DNA from: JBBQBQ01 sp038317685
GTDB taxonomy: Bacteria > Desulfobacterota > Desulfuromonadia > Desulfuromonadales > DDH964
Direction: 5' to 3'
NCBI GenBank assembly: GCA_038317685.1
Contig: JBBQBQ010000139.1
Location: forward strand, 1 to 8,884
DNA: 8,884 bases
Part shown: piece after piece, positions 1 to 6,178 of the stretch
Layout: every line of letters starts with the position of its first letter
Numbering within the stretch: position 1 is the stretch's first letter
Position numbers and translations under genes: made by a program
Notes under the pieces: generated by a model
Told to the model about the DNA's origin: nothing
Databases searched by the model: none
What the model saw: the letters and a program-made list of their open reading frames with translations, nothing else

Positions 1-635
1 GGGCGGGCACAGGCCTTGAGGGTGGCGGCGACGACCTTCAGGGCCTGGTCGCCTATCTCATGGCCGAAGCGGTCGTTGAAGTTTTTGAAGTGATCGATGT
101 CGAGGAAGATGAGGCCGAAGAGGTAGCGGTACCGTTGGAACTCCTCGATCCGGGTCCTCAGTTCCGCCTCCAGGTGGCGTCGGTTGGAGAGCCCGGTGAG
201 CGGGTCGACCATGGCCAGCCCCTGGAGTTCCTCCATGCGCTGGCGCAGGGCGTGCTGGCCGCTGATGTCGCTGAAGAGCTCGATCCCGCCGACGATCATC
301 CCTTTCGAATCGCGCATCGGCGAGGCCCGGACCGAGACCGGCACCCGGTGGCCGTCCTTGTGCTGCAGATAAATTTCCGCGGCGCGAAGCTGGCCGTCGG
401 CCATCGTCGCCGCCAGGGGGCATTGGCCGTGACAGAGGGAGTTGCCGCTGCAGTCAACGTGGACCAGGATATTGTCATAGCAGTGGGAGCCGATCACCTC
501 GGCCGCCCGGTAGCCGGAAATCTCCTCGGCAGAACGATTCCAGTAGGTAATGCGGCGTTCCAAGTCGGTGAAGTAGACCCCGTCGTGGAGTTCCTCGAGA
601 AATCCCCGCCAATCGATGTCGAGATTCAAGCCCAT
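1..635 (-). CDS. PAS-GGDEF diguanylate cyclase, 3' end cut by window edge
   Basis: Likely makes cyclic di-GMP from two GTP in response to a signal sensed by its PAS domain. Read on the minus strand, residues about 12-125 are a PAS domain (DGVYFTDLERRITYWN; later HKDGHRVPVSVRASPMRD), followed by a short helical linker and the first part of a GGDEF domain from about 140: DPLTGLSNRR at 144-153 and LDIDHFKNFNDRFGHEIGD from 178, with D179, N187 and D188 placed where the family binds metal and GTP. The window ends before the GGDEF signature and the inhibitory RxxD site, so catalytic competence cannot be judged. The PAS domain carries four cysteines (C52, C62, C68, C72). No transmembrane segment or signal peptide is visible, so it is probably cytosolic. 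The start is uncertain: ATG at 635 touches AAGAGG, and a TTG two codons later (629) has better spacing from the same AGAGGA. It lies 78 bp downstream of the antiporter gene on the same strand. Confidence 0.9.
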   Translation of the reverse strand, partial: MGLNLDIDWRGFLEELHDGVYFTDLERRITYWNRSAEEISGYRAAEVIGSHCYDNILVHVDCSGNSLCHGQCPLAATMADGQLRAAEIYLQHKDGHRVPVSVRASPMRDSKGMIVGGIELFSDISGQHALRQRMEELQGLAMVDPLTGLSNRRHLEAELRTRIEEFQRYRYLFGLIFLDIDHFKNFNDRFGHEIGDQALKVVAATLKACAR

Positions 636-713
636 CCTCTTCAATCCCCCGGTGCCGGATTTTAATCCTATTCTGCGCCAGCGGGAGGGGATTTACAACC
701 CCGTCGGCGTTTT

Positions 714-1886
714 TCAGAAGGAGGGTTTTTCCGTTGGCCGGGCCGGCAGATAGCGGGCGAGGAGCCGGAAGAGGGACGGGTAGACGACGCTGGCGACGAG
801 GGCAGTGAGGATCAGGGCGGCGCTGAGGACGTCGGAGATCAGGCCCATGCGCTTGCCGAGGGTGCCGGCGACGACGATCATCGACAGCGGGGCCGAGAGG
901 AGGACGGCCATGGCCGTCGCCTCCCGGAAGGTGAGCCGCAACGGCCGGACCAGCAGGAGAGGGTAGAGGTTGCTGACTAGGACCATGGCGGCGAGGGCCA
1001 GGGCGGTGAGGACGATCTGCGGCGAGGTGAGAATCTGCAGGTCGAGCTGGGCGCCGACACCGATGAAGAAGAAGGGGATCAGAAAGCCGAAGCCGAGGGC
1101 GTTGAGTTTCTCCTCGAAGCGCCCCATGCTGCGGAAGACATGGCTGAAGGCCATCCCGGCGAGGAACGAACCGAGGATCGGCTCGGCCCCGGCGGCGGTG
1201 GCCAGGAGCCCGCCGCCGAAGGCGACGACGACGACGGTCCGCACCCCTTCCTCGACGGGATCTTCACTCTCCATAACCTTCTCGACCCGCTCGGGGTGCC
1301 ACCAGGCGAGGAGATAAAGGAGGCGCAGGACCAGTAACGCCAGGCCGAAGAGGAGGGCCAGTTTGCCCAGTTCCAGCCCAGCCCCCCAGGAAAGGCCGTG
1401 TTTCTGGTAGGCGTCGATGACGGTCAGGACCAGGATCGACAGCAGTTCGCCGGTGAGGGCGACGCCGATGATGTCCCGCCCCAAGGGGGTGCGGTTGAGG
1501 CCGAGTTCCTTGAGAACCGGGATGGCGATGCCGGCGGAGATCATCGCGACCGCAACCCCCAGGAAGTAGGGCTGGCCGAAGGCGACAAAGAGCAGGGGGG
1601 TGACCGAAAAGGAGAGGATGGAAATCAGCACGTACCAGAGGGTTTTACCGCTCTTGCGCACGCTGCGCAGGTCGAGTTCGAGGCCGGCGATGAACATCAG
1701 GTAGATGAATCCGAGCTCCCTCAGCAGCTCGAACCAGTCGGGATGGCCGGTAATCAGGGTATTGAAGAGGATGACTCCGTAGACGATTTCCAGCGCCGCC
1801 GAGGGGAGGGAGAAACGGCGGGCGAGGAACGGGATGATCGCCACGCCGAGAACCACCAGAAAGAGGGAGAGCTGCTCATGGATCAT
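714..1886 (-). CDS. CPA2-type cation:proton antiporter, membrane subunit
   Basis: Inner-membrane Na+/H+ or K+/H+ exchanger of the monovalent cation:proton antiporter-2 family (PF00999-like). The 390-residue protein is hydrophobic almost throughout, with about 11-12 membrane segments. Family motifs are FIAGLELDL (65-73), the SAGIAIPVLKELG-x-GRDI stretch (117-139), GSFLAGMAFS (239-248) and IPFFFIGVGAQLDL (270-283). It ends soon after the last helix, with no RCK domain of the KefB/KefC kind. That domain seems to be supplied by the gene directly upstream, whose stop is only 9 bp from this ATG; AAGG overlapping that stop region is the likely ribosome binding site. Where most CPA2 proteins have an Asp-containing pair (QD, ND or DD) in the ion-binding helix, this one has G146-E147, and the region where a Lys/Arg is usual in a later helix reads VSNLY (304-308). 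The exchanged ion cannot be told from sequence. Confidence 0.9.
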   Translation of the reverse strand: MIHEQLSLFLVVLGVAIIPFLARRFSLPSAALEIVYGVILFNTLITGHPDWFELLRELGFIYLMFIAGLELDLRSVRKSGKTLWYVLISILSFSVTPLLFVAFGQPYFLGVAVAMISAGIAIPVLKELGLNRTPLGRDIIGVALTGELLSILVLTVIDAYQKHGLSWGAGLELGKLALLFGLALLVLRLLYLLAWWHPERVEKVMESEDPVEEGVRTVVVVAFGGGLLATAAGAEPILGSFLAGMAFSHVFRSMGRFEEKLNALGFGFLIPFFFIGVGAQLDLQILTSPQIVLTALALAAMVLVSNLYPLLLVRPLRLTFREATAMAVLLSAPLSMIVVAGTLGKRMGLISDVLSAALILTALVASVVYPSLFRLLARYLPARPTEKPSF

Positions 1887-1895
1887 GGCCGGCCT

Positions 1896-3380
1896 TCAGG
1901 TGAGAATCTCGCCGGGGGGGATGAGAAGGGTCGAAACCGGCGCCCGGCGCACCACCCCCCAGGCAACGTCGGGAGGCAGAAAGGGGAGAATCAGATTGCG
2001 GCTCTGCCAGCTGCCGACATTGGTGACCATCAGGTTGTAGCCGGTCAGACCGGCGCCGAGGGCGTTGATCGGGTTCCCTTCCAGGTCGACGGCGCCGATG
2101 CCGGTGCGATAGACCAGGCTGAGGTCCGCAGTGGTCTTGCGCATCGCCTCAACGGTCTGGTTTTCCTCCTCGGAAGCGATGTAGCGGGAGAGGCTGACAA
2201 ACAGGACATCGATCTGGTAGCGGATCACCGCGGACATCTCCAGCGCCGTTTCCAGGGCGCTCTGCAGGCCGGCTGGTTCGGTCGCCGGAATCGCGACTTT
2301 CTCGAAAGGAAAGGTGCCGGCGGCCAGGAGGACCGGGCAGCCGAGGCTGCCGGAGAGTGAGCGCAGGGCCTTCTTCGGCCCGGCCTTGCCGAGCAGTCTG
2401 CCGCCGTGACCGAGGACCTCACCGCGATCGAGGACGACCATCGCCGGCTGGCGGCCGAGGTCTCGCACCGCATTGCGCAGGGCCAGACCCGGCTCCCCCG
2501 GCAGCGCCGGTTCGAAGTGCAGATCGGTGATGTGCTGCTTTTCGGTCATGGCCCGGATCCGCCCTTCCAGCTCCGGGTTCGGTAGACTGCAGACGAACAA
2601 GGCCTTTTCCAGCGGGAAGACGCTGAGCAGGTAGAGGATTTCTTCCAGGTAGGTGTCGCTCGGCCGCGCCGGGAGGTAGGCCGCCAGGGTATCGCCGTAT
2701 TCAAGGGGAAAGTGTTTGAAGCGGAAGGTCAAAAGGTCGGTGATGGTCTTGAGAACCTTTGGGTCGCCGAGGATCACGACCTTGTCCTTGGCCCGCAGCA
2801 CCGTGTCTCCGGCGGGGATAATGATGTTGCCGTCGCGGTAAACGATGCCGACCCGCCAACTGCGGGGGTTGACGGCGGCCAGCGATTTGTTGGCCAGACG
2901 GGAGTGGCCGTGGACCTCGACCTCGAGAATTTCGTTTTTGCCGAGGCCGATCCCCTGCACCGTCTTGCTCTTGAATTCGAGCCGGTTGCGCAGGAAGATG
3001 GCACTGGCGGTGAAGATCCCCTCCACCTCGACGTCATATTTCTCCAGGGTTTTGATGCCCCCCCGGGTAATCCCCAGGGCCACCACCCGCGGCACGGAGA
3101 AGTGCTCGTGCAACAGGCGGGCGACCTCAATATTGACCCTTTCGGAGGTGGTGGTGATGAGGATCGTGTCGACCTTGCCGGCGCCGGCCTTCTCCAGGAC
3201 CAGGCGGCTGGTGGCATCCCCCTGGATCGTTTCCAGTTCTTCGCTGCGCAGCTGGCGGGCCACCTCGAGGAGCTCGGCGCTGGTATCGACGCAGATCAGG
3301 CTGATATTCCGGGAGAGGGTCCGAACCAGCTGCAGTCCGATATCGCCGAGCCCGATGATCATGCACTTGGCCGATGCCAT
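1896..3380 (-). CDS. RCK (TrkA-N/TrkA-C) protein with UspA-like C-terminal half
   Basis: Cytosolic regulatory subunit that probably gates the antiporter encoded next to it by binding a nucleotide such as NAD(H), ATP or a cyclic dinucleotide. The 494-residue protein opens with a Rossmann fold: GLGDIG at 10-15, an acidic D32 ending the second strand (ICVDTSAELL), and GDATSRLVLEKAG at 55-67. A TrkA-C/RCK-C domain follows at about 138-215 (GRLANKSL-like, IIIPAGDTVLRAKDKVVILG). Residues about 225-355 and 360-490 look like two degenerate universal-stress-protein domains; the second ends RRAPVSTLLIPP, like the Usp C-terminal strand. I chose ATG 3380 because the Rossmann strand begins at once and GGGGA lies about 5 bp upstream. 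An in-frame ATG at 3533 would add 51 low-complexity residues running through the fmdB-side promoter region. No convincing promoter was found; a TTGACG at 3484-3479 (minus) lacks a good -10. Length is about twice that of a plain KTN/TrkA subunit. Confidence 0.85.
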   Translation of the reverse strand: MASAKCMIIGLGDIGLQLVRTLSRNISLICVDTSAELLEVARQLRSEELETIQGDATSRLVLEKAGAGKVDTILITTTSERVNIEVARLLHEHFSVPRVVALGITRGGIKTLEKYDVEVEGIFTASAIFLRNRLEFKSKTVQGIGLGKNEILEVEVHGHSRLANKSLAAVNPRSWRVGIVYRDGNIIIPAGDTVLRAKDKVVILGDPKVLKTITDLLTFRFKHFPLEYGDTLAAYLPARPSDTYLEEILYLLSVFPLEKALFVCSLPNPELEGRIRAMTEKQHITDLHFEPALPGEPGLALRNAVRDLGRQPAMVVLDRGEVLGHGGRLLGKAGPKKALRSLSGSLGCPVLLAAGTFPFEKVAIPATEPAGLQSALETALEMSAVIRYQIDVLFVSLSRYIASEEENQTVEAMRKTTADLSLVYRTGIGAVDLEGNPINALGAGLTGYNLMVTNVGSWQSRNLILPFLPPDVAWGVVRRAPVSTLLIPPGEILT

Positions 3381-3516
3381 GGTTTCCCCGTTCGTCGGTC
3401 GTGGCGATCGCAAGCAATCCGATTTGCCGCCCGGTTTGAGAAAAATACTGGAGATATCCTGCCTGTTTCCAGAGAACTCGTCAACCGGATTACGCCTGGC
3501 TGCGGCCCCTGGCCCC

Positions 3517-3546
3517 TTGACAAATGGGGGCAAAAACCATTAGATT
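3517..3546 (+). promoter_or_regulatory. sigma70-like promoter of the FmdB-family gene
   Basis: A perfect -35 box TTGACA (3517-3522) is followed after 18 bp by TAGATT (3541-3546), a 4/6 match to the -10 consensus. The predicted RNA start is near 3553, about 25 bp before the ATG, and the ribosome binding site ACGGAGG (3564-3570) sits 8 bp before it. The rest of the divergent region 3381-3516 holds the upstream sequence of the minus-strand RCK gene; I see no further gene there. Confidence 0.65.
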
Positions 3547-3578
3547 AAGGGTGTAATTTACCCACGGAGGAAACGGTC

Positions 3579-3833
3579 ATGCCGGTCTACGAATATCAGT
3601 GTGAAACCTGTGGCGTCGTCTTCGAGGCGATGCAGAAATTTTCCGATCTACCATTGACCGCCTGCAAGAGTTGTGGCGGCCCTGTGAAGAAGCTCATTTC
3701 CCAGGCTGGATTCACCCTCAAAGGGGGTGGCTGGTATCAACAGGGCTATTCCGAAAAGGTGGCCAAGCCTGCCGCCTGTGACGGTGCTGCCGGTGGCGGC
3801 TGCGCCGGCTGCCCAAAGGCGGCGAACGGCTGA
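3579..3833 (+). CDS. FmdB-family zinc-ribbon protein
   Basis: Small cytosolic protein of the FmdB/CxxC_CXXC_SSSS regulatory-protein family, named after a putative regulator of formamidase/amidase genes; its actual role is poorly known. The 84 residues start MPVYEYQCETCG, the hallmark of the family, and hold two zinc knuckles: C8-x2-C11 and C29-x2-C32. A Gly/Ala-rich tail adds C67, C75 and C78 (CAGC), a Cys-rich end seen in many family members. The start is fixed by the ACGGAGG ribosome binding site 8 bp upstream and by the conserved N-terminus. The gene appears monocistronic, with a strong promoter before it and an intrinsic terminator 20 bp after its stop. No functional link to the neighbours is visible, and an amidase target gene is not in the window. 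Confidence 0.9.
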   Translation: MPVYEYQCETCGVVFEAMQKFSDLPLTACKSCGGPVKKLISQAGFTLKGGGWYQQGYSEKVAKPAACDGAAGGGCAGCPKAANG

Positions 3834-3853
3834 GACGATTCCCGTAGATGACT

Positions 3854-3885
3854 AAAACCCCCGGGTCATGCCGGGGGTTTTTTTT
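3854..3885 (+). terminator. Rho-independent terminator after the FmdB-family gene
   Basis: An 11-bp perfect stem (AAAACCCCCGG at 3854-3864 with its complement at 3871-3881) closes a 6-base loop, and the right arm runs into eight T residues (3878-3885). This is a textbook intrinsic terminator, 20 bp after the stop codon. The stem is followed by A's on its left side, so it may also work for transcripts from the opposite strand, although no minus-strand gene needs it here. Confidence 0.93.
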
Positions 3886-3977
3886 GCCGGCGCTCCCGGC
3901 AGCGATTTCTTCCGATTCTCTCTGGACTTTCCTGCCCGCTTCCGGAGCGGCTGGCCGAGAAGCGGCCTGCCGTGGGG

Positions 3978-4011
3978 GTCTCGCTGAGACCGGTTGCACC
4001 CGAAGGGGTGC
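3978..4011. repeat. Two adjacent short inverted repeats upstream of the peptidase gene
   Basis: GTCTC-GCT-GAGAC (3978-3990) and GCACCC-GAAG-GGGTGC (3996-4011) are perfect inverted repeats 5 bp apart. The second overlaps the proposed -35 element (3994-3999) and fills much of the promoter spacer, so it could be an operator. Smaller GC stems lie at 3886-3900 and 3953-3967. The whole stretch 3886-4068 has no supported gene. Some short stems are expected by chance at this GC content. Confidence 0.5.
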
Positions 4012-4023
4012 CCGCTATAGAAT
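3994..4023 (+). promoter_or_regulatory. Possible promoter of the lipoprotein peptidase gene
   Basis: TTGCAC (3994-3999) and TAGAAT (4018-4023, 5/6 match) are 18 bp apart, inside a TATAGAAT context that stands out in a GC-rich region. Transcription would begin near 4030, about 40 bp before the ATG. The -35 match is only 3/6. The call rests mainly on the AT-rich -10 and on the strong terminator upstream, which makes a separate promoter necessary. Confidence 0.45.
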
Positions 4024-4068
4024 CGAAAGAGTGAGAGAACGCCACCGCCAACTCTGGAAACCGATCAC

Positions 4069-5172
4069 ATGCGCCGGCGACTGACCCGCGGATCCTTTAC
4101 CCTGCTCCTCCTCGGGCTCCTCGCCCTTGGTCTCGGCTCCTGCGGCGAGCTCGGCTTCTATCGGCAGGGTGCCGTTGGTCAGCTCGACCTGTTGGCCCGG
4201 CGCCATGACATGGCCGAAATGATCGCCGATCCGGTCACCCCGGCGCCCCTGAGGGAGCGGCTCAGGACTGCCCTCGCGATCCGCGACTTCGCCAGCCGCG
4301 AGCTCCTCCTCCCCGACAACGGCAGTTATCGCTGCTACGCCGACCTCGGACGGTCCAGCGTCGTCTGGAACGTCGTCGCCGCCCCGGAGTTCTCCCTCGA
4401 CCCGATCCGCTGGTGTTTCCCGATCGCCGGCTGCGTCCCCTACCGGGGCTATTACAGTCGGGAAGGGGCCGAGTCCTTTGCCGGAGGGTTGCGGCAGGAC
4501 GGGAACGATGTCTATGTCTATGGCGTCTCGGCTTTTTCGACCCTCGGCTGGTTCGACGACCCGGTCCTCAATACCTTCATCAACCGCCCCGACTGGGAGC
4601 TGGCCGGGGTGATCTTTCACGAACTGGCCCACCAGAAGTTCTACGTCGAGGACGATAGCGATTTTAACGAGGCCTTTGCCACCGTTATCGAGGAAGAAGG
4701 GGTGCGGCGCTGGCTGGCGGTGCACGGAACCTCCCGGGAGCGGACGGAGCAGGCGGAGGTCGAAGGGCGGCGGGAGGCCTTCCTGGGTCTGATTCAAACG
4801 ACCCGGCAGCGCCTGGCTGACCTCTACGCTTCTCCGGCGCCGGTCGCCGCCAAACGGACCGCCAAGGCGGCAATCTTTGCCGAACTGCGCAGCCGTTATC
4901 AGGAGCTCAAGACCGGTTGGAACGGCTTTAAAGGGTATGACCGCTGGTTTGCTTCGGAGCTGAATAACGCTCGCTTCGTTTCCATCAATACCTACCGGCA
5001 GCTGGTACCGGCCTTCGGGGCGTTGCTGCGGGAAAGCCATGGCGAGCTGCGGGTCTTTTTCGCAAAAGCCGAGGAATTGGGACGATTGCCGGCGGGGGAA
5101 CGTCATCTGAAGCTGCTGCAGTTGCTCTCGCTGACGGCGCTGGTCGCCGAGGACGCCTCACGGACCCATTGA
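4069..5172 (+). CDS. Predicted zinc aminopeptidase, lipoprotein (COG4324 type)
   Basis: Probably a membrane-anchored zinc peptidase acting in the periplasm. Residues 1-24 form a lipoprotein signal (MRRRLTR basic start, then a Leu-rich core) with the lipobox LGSC and lipidated Cys25. Residues 184-188 are HELAH, a zinc-binding HExxH site, and 12 residues later comes FNEAFA with E201, the probable third ligand in a gluzincin-like arrangement. The 367-residue length and the conserved SRE, VPYRGYY and HELAHQKFYV stretches fit the predicted-aminopeptidase family COG4324/DUF2265, whose natural substrate is not established. The start is supported by the signal peptide; the ribosome binding site is weak (CTGGAAA about 9 bp upstream). 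A long open frame on the opposite strand (5106-4015) is a codon-bias shadow. The gene sits alone between a terminator and the folD promoter, and nothing ties it to the one-carbon genes downstream. Confidence 0.88.
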   Translation: MRRRLTRGSFTLLLLGLLALGLGSCGELGFYRQGAVGQLDLLARRHDMAEMIADPVTPAPLRERLRTALAIRDFASRELLLPDNGSYRCYADLGRSSVVWNVVAAPEFSLDPIRWCFPIAGCVPYRGYYSREGAESFAGGLRQDGNDVYVYGVSAFSTLGWFDDPVLNTFINRPDWELAGVIFHELAHQKFYVEDDSDFNEAFATVIEEEGVRRWLAVHGTSRERTEQAEVEGRREAFLGLIQTTRQRLADLYASPAPVAAKRTAKAAIFAELRSRYQELKTGWNGFKGYDRWFASELNNARFVSINTYRQLVPAFGALLRESHGELRVFFAKAEELGRLPAGERHLKLLQLLSLTALVAEDASRTH

Positions 5173-5200
5173 GGGACCGACCGGGCTTGCGGCCGGTCCC
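5173..5200 (+). terminator. Possible weak terminator hairpin after the peptidase gene
   Basis: GGGACCG (5173-5179) directly after the stop codon pairs with CGGTCCC (5194-5200), and an overlapping alternative stem (GACCGG with CCGGTC) is also possible. No T-run follows; the next bases are only mildly pyrimidine-rich. It may be a transcript-end stabiliser or a Rho-assisted end rather than an intrinsic terminator. Confidence 0.35.
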
Positions 5201-5220
5201 GAGACGGCAGGCTCTTCCTC

Positions 5221-5249
5221 TTTACAAGGCCAGGGCAGTTGTGTAGAGT
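5221..5249 (+). promoter_or_regulatory. sigma70-like promoter of folD
   Basis: TTTACA (5221-5226, 5/6) and TAGAGT (5244-5249, 4/6) are 17 bp apart. The RNA would begin near 5256, upstream of the GGAGG ribosome binding site at 5266-5270. This placement also argues against translation starting at the TTG at 5249, which would overlap the -10 box. It could drive folD alone or folD plus the downstream one-carbon genes. Confidence 0.55.
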
Positions 5250-5265
5250 TGGAATCCATTTACTT

Positions 5266-5281
5266 GGAGGTGGTTGCTGTG
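5266..5281 (+). promoter_or_regulatory. Ribosome binding site and GTG start that fix the folD start
   Basis: GGAGG (5266-5270) lies 8 bp before GTG at 5279-5281. Translation from this GTG gives a protein beginning (M)DKIIDGKAIA, which aligns with the usual FolD N-terminus, while the earlier TTG at 5249 adds ten residues not seen in the family. Confidence 0.85.
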
Positions 5282-6133
5282 GATAAGATTATTGACGGCA
5301 AGGCGATAGCTGCCCGTCTGCGCGAAACGATCGCCGCGGACGTTGTCAAGACCAAAGAGGTGGGAGTGACCCCAGGGCTGGCGGTGGTGCTGGTCGGCTC
5401 CGACCCGGCGAGTCGGGTCTACGTCTCGATGAAGGAAAAGGCCTGTGAGCAGGCCGGCATCTTCTCCGACGAGCACCAGCTCCCTGAGGCGACGACGGAG
5501 GCGCAACTGCTGGCCCTGATCGACGAGCTCAACCGCGACCTTCGCATCGACGGTATCCTGGTGCAATTGCCTCTTCCCGGCCACATCGACGAAGCCAAAA
5601 TTCTGGAGGCGATCGCACCGGCCAAGGATGCCGACGGCTTCCATCCCTACAACGTCGGTCGTTTGGTGACCGGCAACCCCCTCTTCCAGCCCTGTACACC
5701 CTACGGGGTGATGAAGATGCTCGACGCCATCGGCGTCGACCTTTCCGGCAAGGAAGTGGTCGTCGTCGGTCGTTCCAACATCGTCGGCAAACCGGTGGCG
5801 CTGATGTGCCTGGCCCGCCACGCCACCGTGACCATCTGCCATTCGCGCACCCAAAATCTGGCGGTGAAGGTCGGGCGGGCCGACGTGGTGATCGCCGCCG
5901 TCGGCCGCCCGGAGATGATCAAGGGCGCCTGGATCAAGGAAGGGGCGGTCGTCATCGACGTCGGCGTCAACCGGGTCGGCGAAAAGAAACTGGTCGGCGA
6001 TGTTGAATTCGAGGCCGCCTACCAGCGGGCCAGCGCCATCACCCCGGTCCCCGGCGGGGTCGGGCCGATGACCATCACCATGCTCCTCTACAACACCGTC
6101 GAGAGTGCCAAGCGCCGCGCCGCCGGCCGGTAG
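5279..6133 (+). CDS. folD: Bifunctional methylene-THF dehydrogenase / methenyl-THF cyclohydrolase
   Basis: FolD converts 5,10-methylene-THF to 10-formyl-THF in two steps (NADP-dependent oxidation, then hydrolysis) and can run in reverse, supplying one-carbon units for purines, initiator tRNA and, in anaerobes, the methyl branch of one-carbon pathways. The 284-residue protein matches the family in length. Active-site Y48 and K52 stand in SRVYVSMKEKACE, the counterpart of the E. coli Y50/K54 segment. Further family signatures are DGILVQLPLP, KDADGFHPYN, the nucleotide-binding VVGRSNIVGKPVA, and PGGVGPMT near the end. It is cytosolic and usually a homodimer. The GTG start at 5279 is chosen on its ribosome binding site and N-terminal alignment. 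It leads a head-to-tail set folD-metV-metF-gcvT, though 180 bp with a strong palindrome separates it from metV, so co-transcription is likely but not certain. Confidence 0.97.
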   Translation: MDKIIDGKAIAARLRETIAADVVKTKEVGVTPGLAVVLVGSDPASRVYVSMKEKACEQAGIFSDEHQLPEATTEAQLLALIDELNRDLRIDGILVQLPLPGHIDEAKILEAIAPAKDADGFHPYNVGRLVTGNPLFQPCTPYGVMKMLDAIGVDLSGKEVVVVGRSNIVGKPVALMCLARHATVTICHSRTQNLAVKVGRADVVIAAVGRPEMIKGAWIKEGAVVIDVGVNRVGEKKLVGDVEFEAAYQRASAITPVPGGVGPMTITMLLYNTVESAKRRAAGR

Positions 6134-6140
6134 CCGGACC

Positions 6141-6178
6141 GAGCGCCGGGAACCAGGGCACCCTGGTTCCCGGCGCTC
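6141..6178. repeat. 38-bp near-perfect palindrome between folD and metV
   Basis: The 18-base arm GAGCGCCGGGAACCAGGG (6141-6158) is matched exactly by its reverse complement at 6161-6178, with only two bases between. As RNA it would form a very stable hairpin 7 bp after the folD stop. No T-run follows, so it is not a standard intrinsic terminator. It may stop or slow polymerase, protect the folD 3' end, or be a copy of a dispersed palindromic element. Confidence 0.9.

Noticed and set aside
60..665. 201-codon plus-strand open frame at the left edge
   Set aside because: It is the complement of the PAS-GGDEF coding frame, which shows clear domain motifs.
636..713. GGGG-ATTTACAA-CCCC stem followed by a T-run as a terminator of the antiporter gene
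   Set aside because: The stem is only 4 bp, and the T-run lies on the plus strand, the wrong direction for the minus-strand gene.
1398..2360. 320-codon plus-strand open frame spanning the antiporter and RCK genes
   Set aside because: It crosses the junction of two well-supported minus-strand genes and is rich in Asp, Gly, Glu and Gln with no fold signature.
3381..3533. Upstream ATG at 3533 extending the RCK protein by 51 residues
   Set aside because: The extension is unlike any RCK N-terminus, runs through the divergent promoter region, and ATG 3380 has a GGGGA just upstream and starts directly at the Rossmann strand.
4015..5106. 363-codon open frame on the minus strand antisense to the lipoprotein peptidase
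   Set aside because: The plus-strand frame has a lipobox, HELAH and family length, while the antisense frame is low-complexity Gly/Pro/Glu-rich and has no recognisable domain.
5249..5278. TTG at 5249 as the folD start
   Set aside because: It overlaps the likely -10 box, and the GTG at 5279 has an ideally spaced GGAGG and matches the FolD N-terminus.
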